Shown here: positions 1-7,990 of the stretch, one piece after another
Position numbering within the stretch: the first letter of the stretch is position 1
Layout of the letters: each line of letters begins with the position of its first letter
NCBI GenBank assembly: GCA_030524135.1
Contig: JAUNHA010000008.1
Span: 1 to 59,988, forward strand
DNA length: 59,988 nt
Direction: 5' to 3'
Source: Eubacteriales bacterium
GTDB lineage: Bacteria > Bacillota > Clostridia > Lachnospirales > Lachnospiraceae
Notes under the pieces: model-generated
Databases searched by the model: none
What the model was told of the DNA's origin: nothing
What the model saw: only the letters and a program-made list of their open reading frames with translations
Translations under genes and position numbers: made by a program

Positions 1-1
1 G

Positions 2-196
2 AAATACTGTCTCTGCTATGAAGACGGAATTGATTTAAAACACATTCTGAGGGAAACGGGGGCAAACAGTATGATGTCCGGGCAGCAGCTTCTTTTTGCT
101 TTCCGGGAAGCGGTGAGCAGAAAACCGGTCGCACACTGCTTTGAGACGCCGGATCGAATCAGCGAACAGCATGAAATGAGCAGAATCGGGGGATAG
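2..196 (+). CDS. moaA: GTP 3',8-cyclase MoaA, C-terminal fragment
   Basis: This is the last 64 codons of a gene that begins before the window. It ends in MSRIGG, the C-terminal di-glycine tail typical of MoaA, the radical SAM enzyme for the first step of molybdopterin synthesis. The preceding stretch (KYCLCYEDGIDLKHILRE) fits the region after the second iron-sulfur cluster in MoaA, where a bound cysteine is followed by a D(L/I)K segment. The next gene, a MOSC-Mog fusion, starts 3 nt after the stop, so the two are surely co-transcribed, and the molybdenum context supports the call. The radical SAM domain itself is outside the window, so identification rests on the tail and the neighbours. Confidence 0.75.
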   Translation, partial: KYCLCYEDGIDLKHILRETGANSMMSGQQLLFAFREAVSRKPVAHCFETPDRISEQHEMSRIGG

Positions 197-199
197 AGA

Positions 200-1180
200 A
201 TGGAACAGGAAAAGCATGAAAAAAAGCAGAATAAGGGAGCGTTTGGAACCGTACGTGCCGTCTGCACCAGCACACATAAGGGAACGGAAAAAAAGCCCGT
301 AAAGGAGGGGGCGCTGTTTCGCGCCGCGCATGGGATCGAGGGAGATGCGCATGCGGGGAACTGGCACAGGCAGGTGAGCCTCTTAAGCTATGATAAGGTG
401 CAGGAATTCAATGCACGGGGAGGCGATGCAAAGGACGGAGCGTTTGGAGAAAATCTTCTGGTAGAGGGGATTGATTTCGGAGCGCTTCCCGTAGGGAGTA
501 TCTTAAGCTGCGGTGACGTGACGCTCCGGATCACGCAGATCGGGAAAGAATGCCATACACACTGTGCGATCTATCATCGCGTTGGGGACTGCATTATGCC
601 GCGTGAAGGTGTGTTTGCAGAGGTACTTACAGGCGGCAGGATCTGTCCCGGGGACAAAATGGAAGTAGCGCCTCCGGCGCCGGATGCCCCGTTTTCGGCG
701 GCGGTCGTGGTAATGAGCGATAAGGGTGCCGCGGGGGAACGGGAGGATCTGAGCGGCCCTGAGGCTGCCCGCATTCTGAAAGAGGCCGGTTTTGAGGTGA
801 TCGAACAGTTTGTGATCCCTGATGAGCCGGAGCTCATTAAAAAGGAACTCATCCGTCTTTCAGATCAGAGGCAGGCAAGCCTCATCATAACGAGCGGCGG
901 AACTGGCATGTCCATGAGGGATCAGACGCCGGAGGCGACGCTTGCCGTATGCGACAGAATTGTGCCGGGCATTGCAGAAGCGATCCGGGCAGGTTCCATG
1001 CAGATCACAAAGCGCGCAATGCTCTCAAGAGGTGTTTCGGCAATGCGCGGAAGAACGCTGATCGTCAATCTTCCGGGAAGCCCGAAGGCGGTGGCGGAGA
1101 GCCTTGAGTTGATATTACCGGTGCTTGGACACGGCCTTTCTCTTGTGCGGGGGACGGACGGGGAGTGCGCGAGAAGCTGA
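200..1180 (+). CDS. MOSC domain - molybdopterin adenylyltransferase (MogA/MoaB) fusion protein
   Basis: The protein has 326 aa and two domains. Residues about 15-156 form a MOSC domain, with HGIEGDAHAG (44-53), GAFGENLLVEG (80-90) and a CHTHC stretch (118-122) holding the conserved cysteine. MOSC domains handle molybdenum cofactor sulfur or ligand transfer. Residues about 165-315 are a MogA/MoaB domain with TSGGTG (231-236), a DQTPEA segment and LPGSPKA (291-297), the MPT- and ATP-binding loops of the enzyme that adenylylates molybdopterin before molybdate insertion. It follows moaA by 3 nt and precedes modA, so cofactor assembly and molybdate uptake are grouped. Function of the Mog half is well supported; the substrate of the MOSC half is unknown. 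Confidence 0.92.
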   Translation: MEQEKHEKKQNKGAFGTVRAVCTSTHKGTEKKPVKEGALFRAAHGIEGDAHAGNWHRQVSLLSYDKVQEFNARGGDAKDGAFGENLLVEGIDFGALPVGSILSCGDVTLRITQIGKECHTHCAIYHRVGDCIMPREGVFAEVLTGGRICPGDKMEVAPPAPDAPFSAAVVVMSDKGAAGEREDLSGPEAARILKEAGFEVIEQFVIPDEPELIKKELIRLSDQRQASLIITSGGTGMSMRDQTPEATLAVCDRIVPGIAEAIRAGSMQITKRAMLSRGVSAMRGRTLIVNLPGSPKAVAESLELILPVLGHGLSLVRGTDGECARS

Positions 1181-1272
1181 TCCTAAGAAGCATAATCCGA
1201 AATGAAAACAGCCTCAGGAGAAGTGCAAAAAAGTATTTAATCATAATGAAACAAATAAAGGAGAAATGGAAC

Positions 1273-2157
1273 ATGAAAAGAGGTTTAACAGCAGTGATAA
1301 TGGCAGCAGTGGCAGTTTCACTTTCCGCATGCGGAGGCAGTACGGCAGGAAGTACGGCCGCTTCATCCGCTGTACAGACAGATGCGGCAGACGCAGTGTC
1401 TTCGGAAACTGAGGCAGAAACGGAAGCAAATGAAGAGACACAGGCAGCGGCTGAAGGAAAGGTAACGCTTGCGGCAGCAGCCTCCCTGGAATATGCATTT
1501 ACAGAAAAACTGATTCCGGCATTCGAAGCAGCGAACCCGGGAATTACGGTGGAAGGAACCTATGATTCTTCAGGAAAGCTGCAGACCCAGATCGAGTCGG
1601 GACTGGACGCGGATATCTTTTTCTCGGCAGCCACAAAGCAAATGACTGCTTTGAATGAAGAGGGCTATGTCAGAGAGGATACGATCCTTAATTATCTGGA
1701 AAACAAAATCGTGCTGATCGTTCCGGCGGATTCGGAAAGCAGCCTCAGCTCGTTTGAAGACATTCCGAAGGCAGAGATGATCGCGATCGGAGATCCGGAA
1801 AGCGTTCCGGTTGGGCAGTATTCGAAGGAGGCGCTTACAAATCTCGGTATCTGGGATGGCATCCAGGATAAGGTAAGCCTTGGTACAAACGTGACGGAAG
1901 TCCTTAACTGGGTGGCGGAAGGTTCCGCAGACTGCGGAATCGTCTATGCGACGGATGCAGCCACAACAGACCGCGTAAGGGTCGTTGCCGAAGCACCTGA
2001 AGGTGCACTGAAGACACCGGTCGTTTATCCTGTTGCGCTTATGAAGCAGACTGAGGGCAAGGATGCTGCAGCGCAGAAATTCTTTGATTACATCACTTCG
2101 GACGAAGGCTTCGAAGTTTTTGCAGAGTATGGCTTTGCGGATTACAGGGGCAAATAA
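1273..2157 (+). CDS. modA: Molybdate ABC transporter substrate-binding lipoprotein ModA
   Basis: This is a 294-aa lipoprotein that captures molybdate (or tungstate) outside the membrane. The ATG at 1273 is chosen because AAAGGAG lies just upstream and the protein then opens with a signal peptide and lipobox LSAC, with lipidated Cys20. The reading frame is open further upstream to 1165 but that extension has no signal-like character. A Ser/Thr/Glu-rich linker (about 22-70) leads to a ModA-type domain starting KVTLAAAASLEYAF, with a YDSSGKLQTQI segment that corresponds to the oxyanion-binding region. modB follows 8 nt downstream. The 92-nt gap before it may hold its own promoter, but no convincing one was seen. 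Confidence 0.92.
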   Translation: MKRGLTAVIMAAVAVSLSACGGSTAGSTAASSAVQTDAADAVSSETEAETEANEETQAAAEGKVTLAAAASLEYAFTEKLIPAFEAANPGITVEGTYDSSGKLQTQIESGLDADIFFSAATKQMTALNEEGYVREDTILNYLENKIVLIVPADSESSLSSFEDIPKAEMIAIGDPESVPVGQYSKEALTNLGIWDGIQDKVSLGTNVTEVLNWVAEGSADCGIVYATDAATTDRVRVVAEAPEGALKTPVVYPVALMKQTEGKDAAAQKFFDYITSDEGFEVFAEYGFADYRGK

Positions 2158-2165
2158 ACAGAACT

Positions 2166-2837
2166 ATGGATTATTCACCGATTTGGATTTCTCTTAAAAC
2201 AACACTCTGTGCGACAGTCATCACCTTTATTCTGGGGATACTTGCCGCATGGGCTGTCGTGCGTATCCGAAACAGAAGACTGAAGGTACTCCTGGACGGA
2301 CTGCTTACGATTCCTCTTGTACTTCCTCCGACGACGGCAGGTTTTTTTCTCCTGTATCTGTTTGGGGTAAACCGTCCGATCGGTTCGTTTGTTCTCGAGG
2401 TATCCGGCTTCAAGATCGCGTTTTCATGGGCAGCAACCGTGATCGCCGCAGTCGTGATCGCATTTCCGCTTATGTACAGATCGGCGCGTTCCGGATTTGA
2501 AACAGTGGAACAGAATATGGTAGATGAGGCCAAGATGCTGGGACTTGGAAACCTGGGCATTCTTGTACATATTCTGGTGCCCTGCGCCTGGCCGTCGATT
2601 CTGTCAGGGCTGATCCTGTCGCTTACGCGCGGCATGGGAGAGTACGGGGCGACCGCCATGCTGGCGGGCAATATCGCCGGGAAAACGAGGACCTTGCCGC
2701 TTGCAGTTTATTCCGAGGTTGCTGCAGGGCATATGGACCGCGCCTGGGTATATGTTGCCGTCATTCTCTGTGTGGCGCTGTGGGCGGTGTGCCTTCTGAA
2801 TGTATTTACGGAAAAGGAAAGGCGGATTCGGTTGTGA
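2166..2837 (+). CDS. modB: Molybdate ABC transporter permease ModB
   Basis: A 223-aa integral membrane protein, the usual ModB length, with about five to six membrane segments. The ABC permease EAA loop is visible around residues 120-148 (EAKMLGLGNL through a PSILSG end), followed by the ModB-typical GMGEYGATAMLAGNI and TRTLPLAVY segments. It would form the channel for molybdate delivered by ModA. The partner ATPase ModC is not encoded next to it: the following gene is a small regulator that starts inside the modB stop codon (ATGA overlap at 2835-2839). Either a ModC lies elsewhere or a shared ATPase powers the transporter. Confidence 0.92.
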   Translation: MDYSPIWISLKTTLCATVITFILGILAAWAVVRIRNRRLKVLLDGLLTIPLVLPPTTAGFFLLYLFGVNRPIGSFVLEVSGFKIAFSWAATVIAAVVIAFPLMYRSARSGFETVEQNMVDEAKMLGLGNLGILVHILVPCAWPSILSGLILSLTRGMGEYGATAMLAGNIAGKTRTLPLAVYSEVAAGHMDRAWVYVAVILCVALWAVCLLNVFTEKERRIRL

Positions 2838-3187
2838 TGAAGGCGAAAATCAAGCTTGTGATTGAAAATGAAGAGCGCTTTTTCGGACCGGGCGTGGCGG
2901 AGCTTCTCAGTCTGATCGACAAATATGGTTCTATTCAGGCTGCCTGCAGTGATATGAATATGTCCTATTCAAAGGCGTGGAAGATGATAAAACGAGCCAA
3001 TGAAGCACTCGGTTTTTCCCTTCTTGCATCGAAAAACGGCGGAAAAGAAGGCGGGGAGAGCCGTCTTACAGAGGAAGGCAGACAGTTCCTGCGCTGTTAT
3101 AAGGACATGAAAGAAAGGCTTTGCATAGAAGCAGACAGGATGTTTCGGGAGTGTTTCGAAGCATATCTGGGCGATCATATAGTTTAA
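2837..3187 (+). CDS. ModE N-terminal-like winged-helix regulator
   Basis: A 116-aa protein made of one winged helix-turn-helix domain of the LysR/ModE N-terminal type: LLSLIDKYGSIQAACSDMNM is the helix-turn-helix start, followed by SYSKAWKMIKRANEALG, a recognition-helix segment very typical of ModE. Full ModE proteins carry C-terminal MOP domains that bind molybdate; these are absent, so it cannot sense molybdate through a MOP domain. The ATG at 2837 overlaps the modB stop by one base, which indicates translational coupling and makes this start preferable to upstream ones inside modB. It probably regulates the molybdenum genes, but that is inferred from position. A terminator hairpin follows. 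Confidence 0.85.
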   Translation: MKAKIKLVIENEERFFGPGVAELLSLIDKYGSIQAACSDMNMSYSKAWKMIKRANEALGFSLLASKNGGKEGGESRLTEEGRQFLRCYKDMKERLCIEADRMFRECFEAYLGDHIV

Positions 3188-3195
3188 TATCATTT

Positions 3196-3233
3196 AAGCA
3201 CTGTTTCAGCTTTGCCTGGAGCAGTGTTTTTTT
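3196..3233 (+). terminator. Rho-independent terminator of the molybdenum operon
   Basis: An 8-bp stem (3196-3203 with 3222-3229, one G-U pair) encloses an 18-nt loop and runs into seven T residues (3227-3233). It lies 8 nt after the stop of the ModE-like gene, so it ends the moaA-mod transcript. Confidence 0.7.
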
Positions 3234-3252
3234 ATAGTTGCTTAGAAAGTGA

Positions 3253-3282
3253 TTGACAGATAAAGCAAAGATTTGCTAATGT
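3253..3282 (+). promoter_or_regulatory. Candidate upstream promoter of the HigBA module
   Basis: TTGACA (3253-3258) and an extended -10 TGC-TAATGT (-10 hexamer 3277-3282) are separated by 18 nt. The -35 is perfect, the -10 weak apart from its TG extension. The 3279-3295 palindrome overlaps the -10. Confidence 0.4.
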
Positions 3283-3319
3283 ATGCATAATACATATAGG
3301 ATTTACTTTCTACCTATAT
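3279..3319 (+). promoter_or_regulatory. Two adjacent inverted repeats, candidate HigA operators
   Basis: The first palindrome is ATGTAT-N5-ATACAT (3279-3295). The second is ATATAGG-N12-CCTATAT (3294-3319) and begins where the first ends. HigA-type antitoxins bind short palindromes in their own promoter region, so these are reasonable operator candidates. This is inferred from symmetry and position only. Confidence 0.45.
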
Positions 3320-3360
3320 TCTTATCTCCATTTTTTACACATATCTTAAACATATCGTTA

Positions 3361-3389
3361 TTGACTTCTACTATTCAATAGGATAAATT
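3361..3389 (+). promoter_or_regulatory. Candidate proximal promoter of higB
   Basis: TTGACT (3361-3366), a 17-nt spacer and TAAATT (3384-3389). The predicted start of transcription, about 3395, is only a few bases before the higB ATG at 3402, giving a nearly leaderless message; the ribosome site of higB is indeed weak. Confidence 0.45.
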
Positions 3390-3401
3390 ATAGGTGAAAA
3401 T

Positions 3402-3746
3402 ATGACCAGAACGTTCATTCAAACCAGTGAATTCTCTAAAAACTGGGATCGTCTTGGCTTTGGTGATGAAGCTTTAAGACAGTTGGAACTCGAAATAATG
3501 CGACAGCCAATGGTGGGTAAGGTAATCCGGGGAACTGGAAGATTGCGTAAAATGAGATTTGCTTTTGAACATAAAGGTAAAAGCGGCAGTGTACGGGTAT
3601 GCTATGTAGATTTTGTTGTGCAAAGAATAGTATATTTAATTACTGTCTATTCCAAGAATGAAAAAGAGAATCTTTCCATAGCTGAACGCAATAATATTAA
3701 AAAAGCTATTGAACAGTTGGAAAATAATCTTTTAGAGGAGACATAA
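3402..3746 (+). CDS. higB: HigB/RelE-family toxin of a type II toxin-antitoxin system
   Basis: A 114-aa basic protein with the RelE/HigB fold: start MTRTFIQTSEFSKNWDRLGF, a core with GKVIRGTGRLRKMRF and YVDFVVQRIVYLITVYSKNEKENL, where the last strand and following Lys/Glu-rich helix are typical of the HigB-2/RelE-like group. Such toxins cleave mRNA at the ribosome. It is followed by the HTH antitoxin gene at 1 nt, toxin first, which is the hig order. The pair is AT-rich compared with its neighbours, a sign of transfer. Family membership is clear; activity and cleavage specificity are not shown by the sequence. Confidence 0.85.
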   Translation: MTRTFIQTSEFSKNWDRLGFGDEALRQLELEIMRQPMVGKVIRGTGRLRKMRFAFEHKGKSGSVRVCYVDFVVQRIVYLITVYSKNEKENLSIAERNNIKKAIEQLENNLLEET

Positions 3747-3747
3747 A

Positions 3748-4068
3748 ATGAGCAGCGTATATAACAGCATTATGGCAGGCCTTTCGGAAGCAATAGAAGA
3801 TGCGAGAAGCAAAGAGAAAAAATTAAATAAAAGAATCGTGACGATTATGCCGGTAAAAGAATATAATGCTGATAAGATTAAAGAGATTCGCAAAATGACC
3901 GGAATGTCACAACTGCTGTTTGCAGGATATCTGGGTGTATCCTGCAAAACAGTGGAAGCCTGGGAGTCGGGTGTTAACCGTCCCTCAGGCGCTGCTAGCC
4001 GTATTCTCAATATGATGGAGCTGAATCAGAATCTGACGAAAGATTTCCCGTTTGTTCAGATTAAGTAA
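3748..4068 (+). CDS. higA: HigA-family antitoxin with XRE helix-turn-helix
   Basis: A 106-aa protein with an N-terminal toxin-binding region (about 1-30) and an XRE-type DNA-binding domain (about 33-85) whose core reads MSQLLFAGYLGVSCKTVEAW and ends in ESGVNRPSG, the usual HTH_3 signature. It starts 1 nt after higB and would neutralise the toxin and repress the shared promoter, probably at the palindromes at 3279-3319. It ends 17 nt from the convergent MATE gene with no clear terminator between them. Confidence 0.88.
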   Translation: MSSVYNSIMAGLSEAIEDARSKEKKLNKRIVTIMPVKEYNADKIKEIRKMTGMSQLLFAGYLGVSCKTVEAWESGVNRPSGAASRILNMMELNQNLTKDFPFVQIK

Positions 4069-4085
4069 AACAGTGGGTGATGCGT

Positions 4086-5402
4086 CTAGTGTAAAACGCG
4101 CCTCATTGCATAGAGCCCAACCGCGTCCGCCAGTGCCCAGCCGATCGGGATCGCAAGCCAGATTCCGATCACGCCGATCTGTGCCGACAGCACATAGGCA
4201 AGCAGCACGCGCGTTCCGAGGGAGAGAACGGTAAGGATGACGGACATACCCGGTCGTTTAACCGCACGGAAATATCCGTACAGGAGAAACAGGCAGCCAA
4301 TGCCGATGTAACAAGCTCCTTCGACGCGAAGATATTGTACGCCGGCCGTGATTACATCCATTTCAGCTCTGCTTACGAAAATCTGCATGAGAGGAGCTGC
4401 AAAACAGAACACGATCAATGAGATTACAAGGCAGAAGACAGCGCTGATCAAAAAGGCATGTCTTGTGCCTTTTCTGATTCGTGCTTCATCCCCGGCTCCG
4501 TAGTTTTGAGCGGTAAAGGTGGAGTATGCATTCCCGAAATCCTGCACCGGCAGATAAGCGATGGTATCGATTTTTACTGCGGCTGCAAAGGCTGCCATGA
4601 TGACCGGACCGAAGCTGTTGACAAGTCCCTGTACCATGAGGATTCCAAAATTCATGACAGACTGCTGCAGGCAGGTGAGTGCAGACAGATTCCAGATCTC
4701 GGAGATCATTCTGCGACTTAGATGAAAGCTCTCTTTCCCGGGAAGGACCTCGCGGCAGTTATGCCATACGTAAATACAGATTCCGATACCGGAGAGATAC
4801 TGTGCAAGAACTGTTGCGAGGGCAGCGCCCTCAATCCCCCAGGAAAAGACAGCGACGAACAGCAGATCGAGAACGATATTCGTAACCGCCGATACCGCAA
4901 GAAAAATGAGTGGAACGGTGGAATTCCCGAGTGCGCGCAGAAGACACGCGCAGTAGTTATATAACGAGCTTGCAAGCAGTCCTGTAAAAATAATGAGAAG
5001 GTAGCTTTTCATACCCGGAAGGATTTCTGCAGGGACCCGCAGAAAAATAAGAATCAGATCAAGCCCGGGGTAAATGAGAAGGTTTATTATAATCGTGATT
5101 CCGAGAATCAGACAAAACGAATGCAAAACAGCAGAGCGCAGGGCTTCGGCATCCTTTTTCCCCTGATAAATGGAAAACAGAGCGCCGGAGCCCATGGAAA
5201 GTCCCAGAAATATGGATGTAAGAAAGGTCATCAGCGTATAGGCTGATCCAACCGCGGCAAGTGCGTTGCTCCCGATCACCCGTCCCACGATCAGCGTGTC
5301 TGTGACGTTATAGAGCTGCTGCAGGAGATTTCCAGCCATCATCGGAAGCGCAAACAGCAGCAGTGACCGGGAAATATTTCCTTTTGTCAGATCATGATAC
5401 AT
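4086..5402 (-). CDS. MATE family efflux transporter
   Basis: A 438-aa, twelve-helix membrane protein of the MATE family, sodium- or proton-driven exporters of drugs and metabolites. The opening (LTKGNISRSLLLFALPMMAGNLLQQLYN) followed by DTLIVGRVIGSNALAAVG is the standard MATE start, and the two halves show the family's internal repeat. It lies 24 nt downstream of the aldo/keto reductase on the minus strand, so the two are probably co-transcribed. Its own ribosome site is poor: the nearest AAAGGA is about 19 nt from the ATG. Substrate is unknown. Confidence 0.92.
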   Translation of the reverse strand: MYHDLTKGNISRSLLLFALPMMAGNLLQQLYNVTDTLIVGRVIGSNALAAVGSAYTLMTFLTSIFLGLSMGSGALFSIYQGKKDAEALRSAVLHSFCLILGITIIINLLIYPGLDLILIFLRVPAEILPGMKSYLLIIFTGLLASSLYNYCACLLRALGNSTVPLIFLAVSAVTNIVLDLLFVAVFSWGIEGAALATVLAQYLSGIGICIYVWHNCREVLPGKESFHLSRRMISEIWNLSALTCLQQSVMNFGILMVQGLVNSFGPVIMAAFAAAVKIDTIAYLPVQDFGNAYSTFTAQNYGAGDEARIRKGTRHAFLISAVFCLVISLIVFCFAAPLMQIFVSRAEMDVITAGVQYLRVEGACYIGIGCLFLLYGYFRAVKRPGMSVILTVLSLGTRVLLAYVLSAQIGVIGIWLAIPIGWALADAVGLYAMRRVLH

Positions 5403-5426
5403 AGTCTTTGTCTGTTCAATCCTTTA

Positions 5427-6560
5427 TTAATCTTCTTTATCTTCTTTTTCAAATTCTGCTGCCACGTCTTCCAGGAGCTTTCTGATCTCAAGATGCTGTG
5501 GGCAGGCCTTCTCGCATTTTCCGCAGCGGATACAGTCGGATGCCTTGCCGTGTCCGACCGTCAGTACGTTGTTATAATAATAGTCCTGATTCCAGCTGTT
5601 GTAGAGCTTTTTTGCATTCATACAGGCGAAGAGATCCGGAATGGCGATTTGCTTTGGACAGCCATCCGTGCAGTAGCGGCAGGCAGTACAGGGGATCAGG
5701 TTCTGAGCATGGAAGATATCCCGCACGCCGTCGATCGCTTTCTGCTCTGCTTCGGAGAGGGGATGGAAATCCTTCATATAGCTGACATTGTCCTGCATCT
5801 GCGCCATATTGCTCATGCCGGAGAGGACCATCTCAATGCCGTCGAAGCCGGCTGCATAGCGGATCGCAAAGCTCGCCTGACTGCCGGCATGGAGCTCATC
5901 TAACAGCGCAGCTGCTTTCTCCGGGAGATTTGCAAGCGCACCGCCGCGGACCGGCTCCATGACGATCACAGGCTTTCCGTGCTTCCGGCATACCTCGTAG
6001 CATTTCCGGCTTTCAACAGACGGATCCTCATAATCCACGTAGTTGAACTGGATCTGGACGACCTCGATCTGCGGATAGGCATTAAGAATTTCCTCGAGTA
6101 CGGCTGCCTTGTCATGGAAGGAAATGCCAAAGTGACGGATCTTTCCTTCCTCTTTGAGCTTCAGCGCTGTCTCGTAGGCATTGCAGCGCTTAAATTTCGC
6201 ATAGATCTCCGCATTCTGGGCGTGCATCAGATAGAAATCGAAATAATCGACGCCGCAGGCAGCAAGCTGTTTCTCAAACAAAGGGCGGATCTCCTCCCCG
6301 GTTTTAAAAAATGCGGTGGAAAGCTTGTCTGTAAGAAGATAGCTTTCGCGCGGGTGGCGGCTTGTCAGGCAGGTCTTAAGTGCGCCTTCACTTTGCCCGT
6401 TTACATACATGTGTGCCGTATCAAAATAACGAAAACCGTTTTCAAGGAAGTAATCCACCATTCGTGAAAACTCCTCCGTGTCAACGACCTCGCCGTTCAT
6501 TGGAAGCCGCATGCATCCGAAACCAAGCTTTTTTCCTGCATTTTCAAAAATATTTCCCAT
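5427..6560 (-). CDS. Aldo/keto reductase with C-terminal 2x[4Fe-4S] ferredoxin domain
   Basis: A 377-aa protein: an aldo/keto reductase barrel (about 1-275) with the AKR catalytic features FDTAHMY (Asp and Tyr), LLTDKLS (Lys) and LMHAQN (His), then a ferredoxin-like tail with two C-x2-C-x2-C-x3-C-P clusters (CTACRYCTDGCP and CIRCGKCEKACP). Proteins of this architecture are common in anaerobic Firmicutes; the tail probably links carbonyl reduction to ferredoxin-type electron carriers. The start at 6560 has AAGGAA at good spacing; the frame stays open upstream to 6728 but that part is not AKR-like. Substrate is not evident. Confidence 0.9.
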   Translation of the reverse strand: MGNIFENAGKKLGFGCMRLPMNGEVVDTEEFSRMVDYFLENGFRYFDTAHMYVNGQSEGALKTCLTSRHPRESYLLTDKLSTAFFKTGEEIRPLFEKQLAACGVDYFDFYLMHAQNAEIYAKFKRCNAYETALKLKEEGKIRHFGISFHDKAAVLEEILNAYPQIEVVQIQFNYVDYEDPSVESRKCYEVCRKHGKPVIVMEPVRGGALANLPEKAAALLDELHAGSQASFAIRYAAGFDGIEMVLSGMSNMAQMQDNVSYMKDFHPLSEAEQKAIDGVRDIFHAQNLIPCTACRYCTDGCPKQIAIPDLFACMNAKKLYNSWNQDYYYNNVLTVGHGKASDCIRCGKCEKACPQHLEIRKLLEDVAAEFEKEDKED

Positions 6561-6579
6561 ATTGTTCCTTTCCCTTAAG

Positions 6580-6608
6580 TTGACGAAGTGTCTGCAAACG
6601 CTTATACT
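6580..6608 (+). promoter_or_regulatory. Promoter of the aminotransferase gene
   Basis: TTGACG (6580-6585), a 17-nt spacer and TATACT (6603-6608): near-consensus for the vegetative sigma factor. The leader to the ATG at 6728 would be about 113 nt; no clear hairpin or T-box was seen in it. Confidence 0.65.
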
Positions 6609-6624
6609 AATGACATTTACAGAT

Positions 6625-6655
6625 ATTTTACCACTCAGGGTATACCTGTGGTCAA
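6625..6655 (-). promoter_or_regulatory. Candidate promoter of the aldo/keto reductase-MATE operon
   Basis: On the minus strand, TTGACC (6655-6650) and an extended -10 TGG-TAAAAT (hexamer 6630-6625) with a long 19-nt spacer. It sits in the divergent gap with the aminotransferase promoter and gives a leader of about 60 nt. Confidence 0.35.
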
Positions 6656-6727
6656 GAGCAAATTCCTGACGGCAGAAATTATCCGGATATATCTGTAGTT
6701 CAGGAAAAGCAGGAGGTAGACAGACCA

Positions 6728-7921
6728 ATGATCAGTGACAAAATGAAACCGCTTTTAAACAATAACTCCACGATCCGCGCAATGTTCGAAGAGGGCATGC
6801 GTTTAAGAAGCCTTGTGGGAGAGGAAAACGTATTTGATTTTTCGCTTGGGAATCCGAATGTTCCGGCGCCGAAGGCAGTCGGGGAGGCGATCAAGAAACT
6901 GGTGGATACGGTTGACCCGGTTACACTGCACGGCTATATGCCGAACGCAGGCTTTCCGGATGTGCGGGAGAAGCTTGCAGATCATCTTAACAGACTGCAT
7001 GGTACCTCATTTACGGGAAGAAATCTCATCATGACGGTCGGTGCAGCGAGCGGACTCAATATCCTTCTGCGCACACTGCTTAATGAAGGCGATGAAGTGA
7101 TCGTATTTACGCCGTATTTCATGGAGTATGGCGCTTATGCAAGGAATTACGGCGGAACCGTGCGTGAGGTGCCGACTGATCAGAAGACCTTCCTGCCGGA
7201 TATGGAAGCCTTTCGTGCCGCACTGAATGCACGCACGAAGGTCGTGATCATCAACACGCCAAATAATCCGACTGGCGTCATTTACGGAGAAGAAGTGCTG
7301 AAGGCACTCGCGGCAGCGCTAAAGGAGACGGAAGAAAAATACGGAACAGATATCGTCCTGCTTTCTGATGAGCCGTACCGTGAGCTTGCTTATGACGGCA
7401 CTCCCGTACCGTATGTGACGAAGTTTTATCACAACACCATTGTCTGCTACTCCTATTCAAAATCTCTCTCCCTCGCAGGAGAGCGTATCGGCTATCTGCT
7501 GATCCCGGATGAAGTGACGGATGCGCAGACGGTCATTGATGCGACCATTATCGCAAACCGTACAAGCGGTATGGTAAATGCGCCGGCACTCATGCAGAAG
7601 ACGGTTGCCGAGGTGGCGGATACGGATATCAGCGGGACTGTTTCCTATTATGACAGAAACCGCACATATCTTTATGATCATCTGACGCGGCTTGGATTTG
7701 ACTGCGTATACCCGGCAGGCGCGTTTTATCTCTGGATGAAGGCGCCGATCGAGGAGAAGGCGTTTGTGGAGCTGTGCAAAAAGCACTATGTGCTTGTCGT
7801 ACCGGGTTCATCATTCTCCGGTCCGGGCTGTGTGCGCATTGCCTACTGCGTATCCTACGAGCGTCTGTGCGGATCCATCCGCGCATGGGAGGAGATCGCA
7901 TCAGAAGTTTTTGCAAAATAA
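6728..7921 (+). CDS. Class I/II pyridoxal-phosphate aminotransferase (AspC/aromatic aminotransferase-like)
   Basis: A 397-aa fold-type I aminotransferase. Visible features are the substrate-side LGNPNVPAP, the cofactor-binding NTPNNPTG, DEPYRELAY with the Asp that holds the pyridine nitrogen, and SKSLSLAGERIGY containing the Schiff-base Lys at about residue 245. It begins behind AGGAGGT, has its own promoter, and lies directly before the attenuator of the aro operon. That position suggests it may perform the last transamination in Phe/Tyr synthesis, but the sequence alone cannot separate this from an aspartate or broad-specificity enzyme. Confidence 0.9.
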   Translation: MISDKMKPLLNNNSTIRAMFEEGMRLRSLVGEENVFDFSLGNPNVPAPKAVGEAIKKLVDTVDPVTLHGYMPNAGFPDVREKLADHLNRLHGTSFTGRNLIMTVGAASGLNILLRTLLNEGDEVIVFTPYFMEYGAYARNYGGTVREVPTDQKTFLPDMEAFRAALNARTKVVIINTPNNPTGVIYGEEVLKALAAALKETEEKYGTDIVLLSDEPYRELAYDGTPVPYVTKFYHNTIVCYSYSKSLSLAGERIGYLLIPDEVTDAQTVIDATIIANRTSGMVNAPALMQKTVAEVADTDISGTVSYYDRNRTYLYDHLTRLGFDCVYPAGAFYLWMKAPIEEKAFVELCKKHYVLVVPGSSFSGPGCVRIAYCVSYERLCGSIRAWEEIASEVFAK

Positions 7922-7932
7922 CAAAAAAACAC

Positions 7933-7961
7933 TTTACAGCGCTAAAATCTTGTGTTATGAT
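7933..7961 (+). promoter_or_regulatory. Promoter of the aro operon
   Basis: TTTACA (7933-7938), an exact 17-nt spacer and TATGAT (7956-7961) with a TG extension just upstream. Transcription should start near 7968, giving a leader of about 218 nt before aroF that contains the leader peptide and the attenuator. Confidence 0.75.
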
Positions 7962-7990
7962 ACAGCCTAAGAATTTGATTGGAGCATGAC

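Noticed and set aside
1165-1272. Longer N-terminus for ModA
   Set aside because: The extra 36 residues overlap the previous gene, have no ribosome site and would bury the signal peptide.
4052-4234. Arg-rich small open frame at the end of higA
   Set aside because: Overlaps the convergent MATE gene in antisense; no ribosome site.
5979-6467. Open frame of 162 aa opposite the aldo/keto reductase
   Set aside because: Antisense shadow of a well-supported gene; no ribosome site and no recognisable domain.
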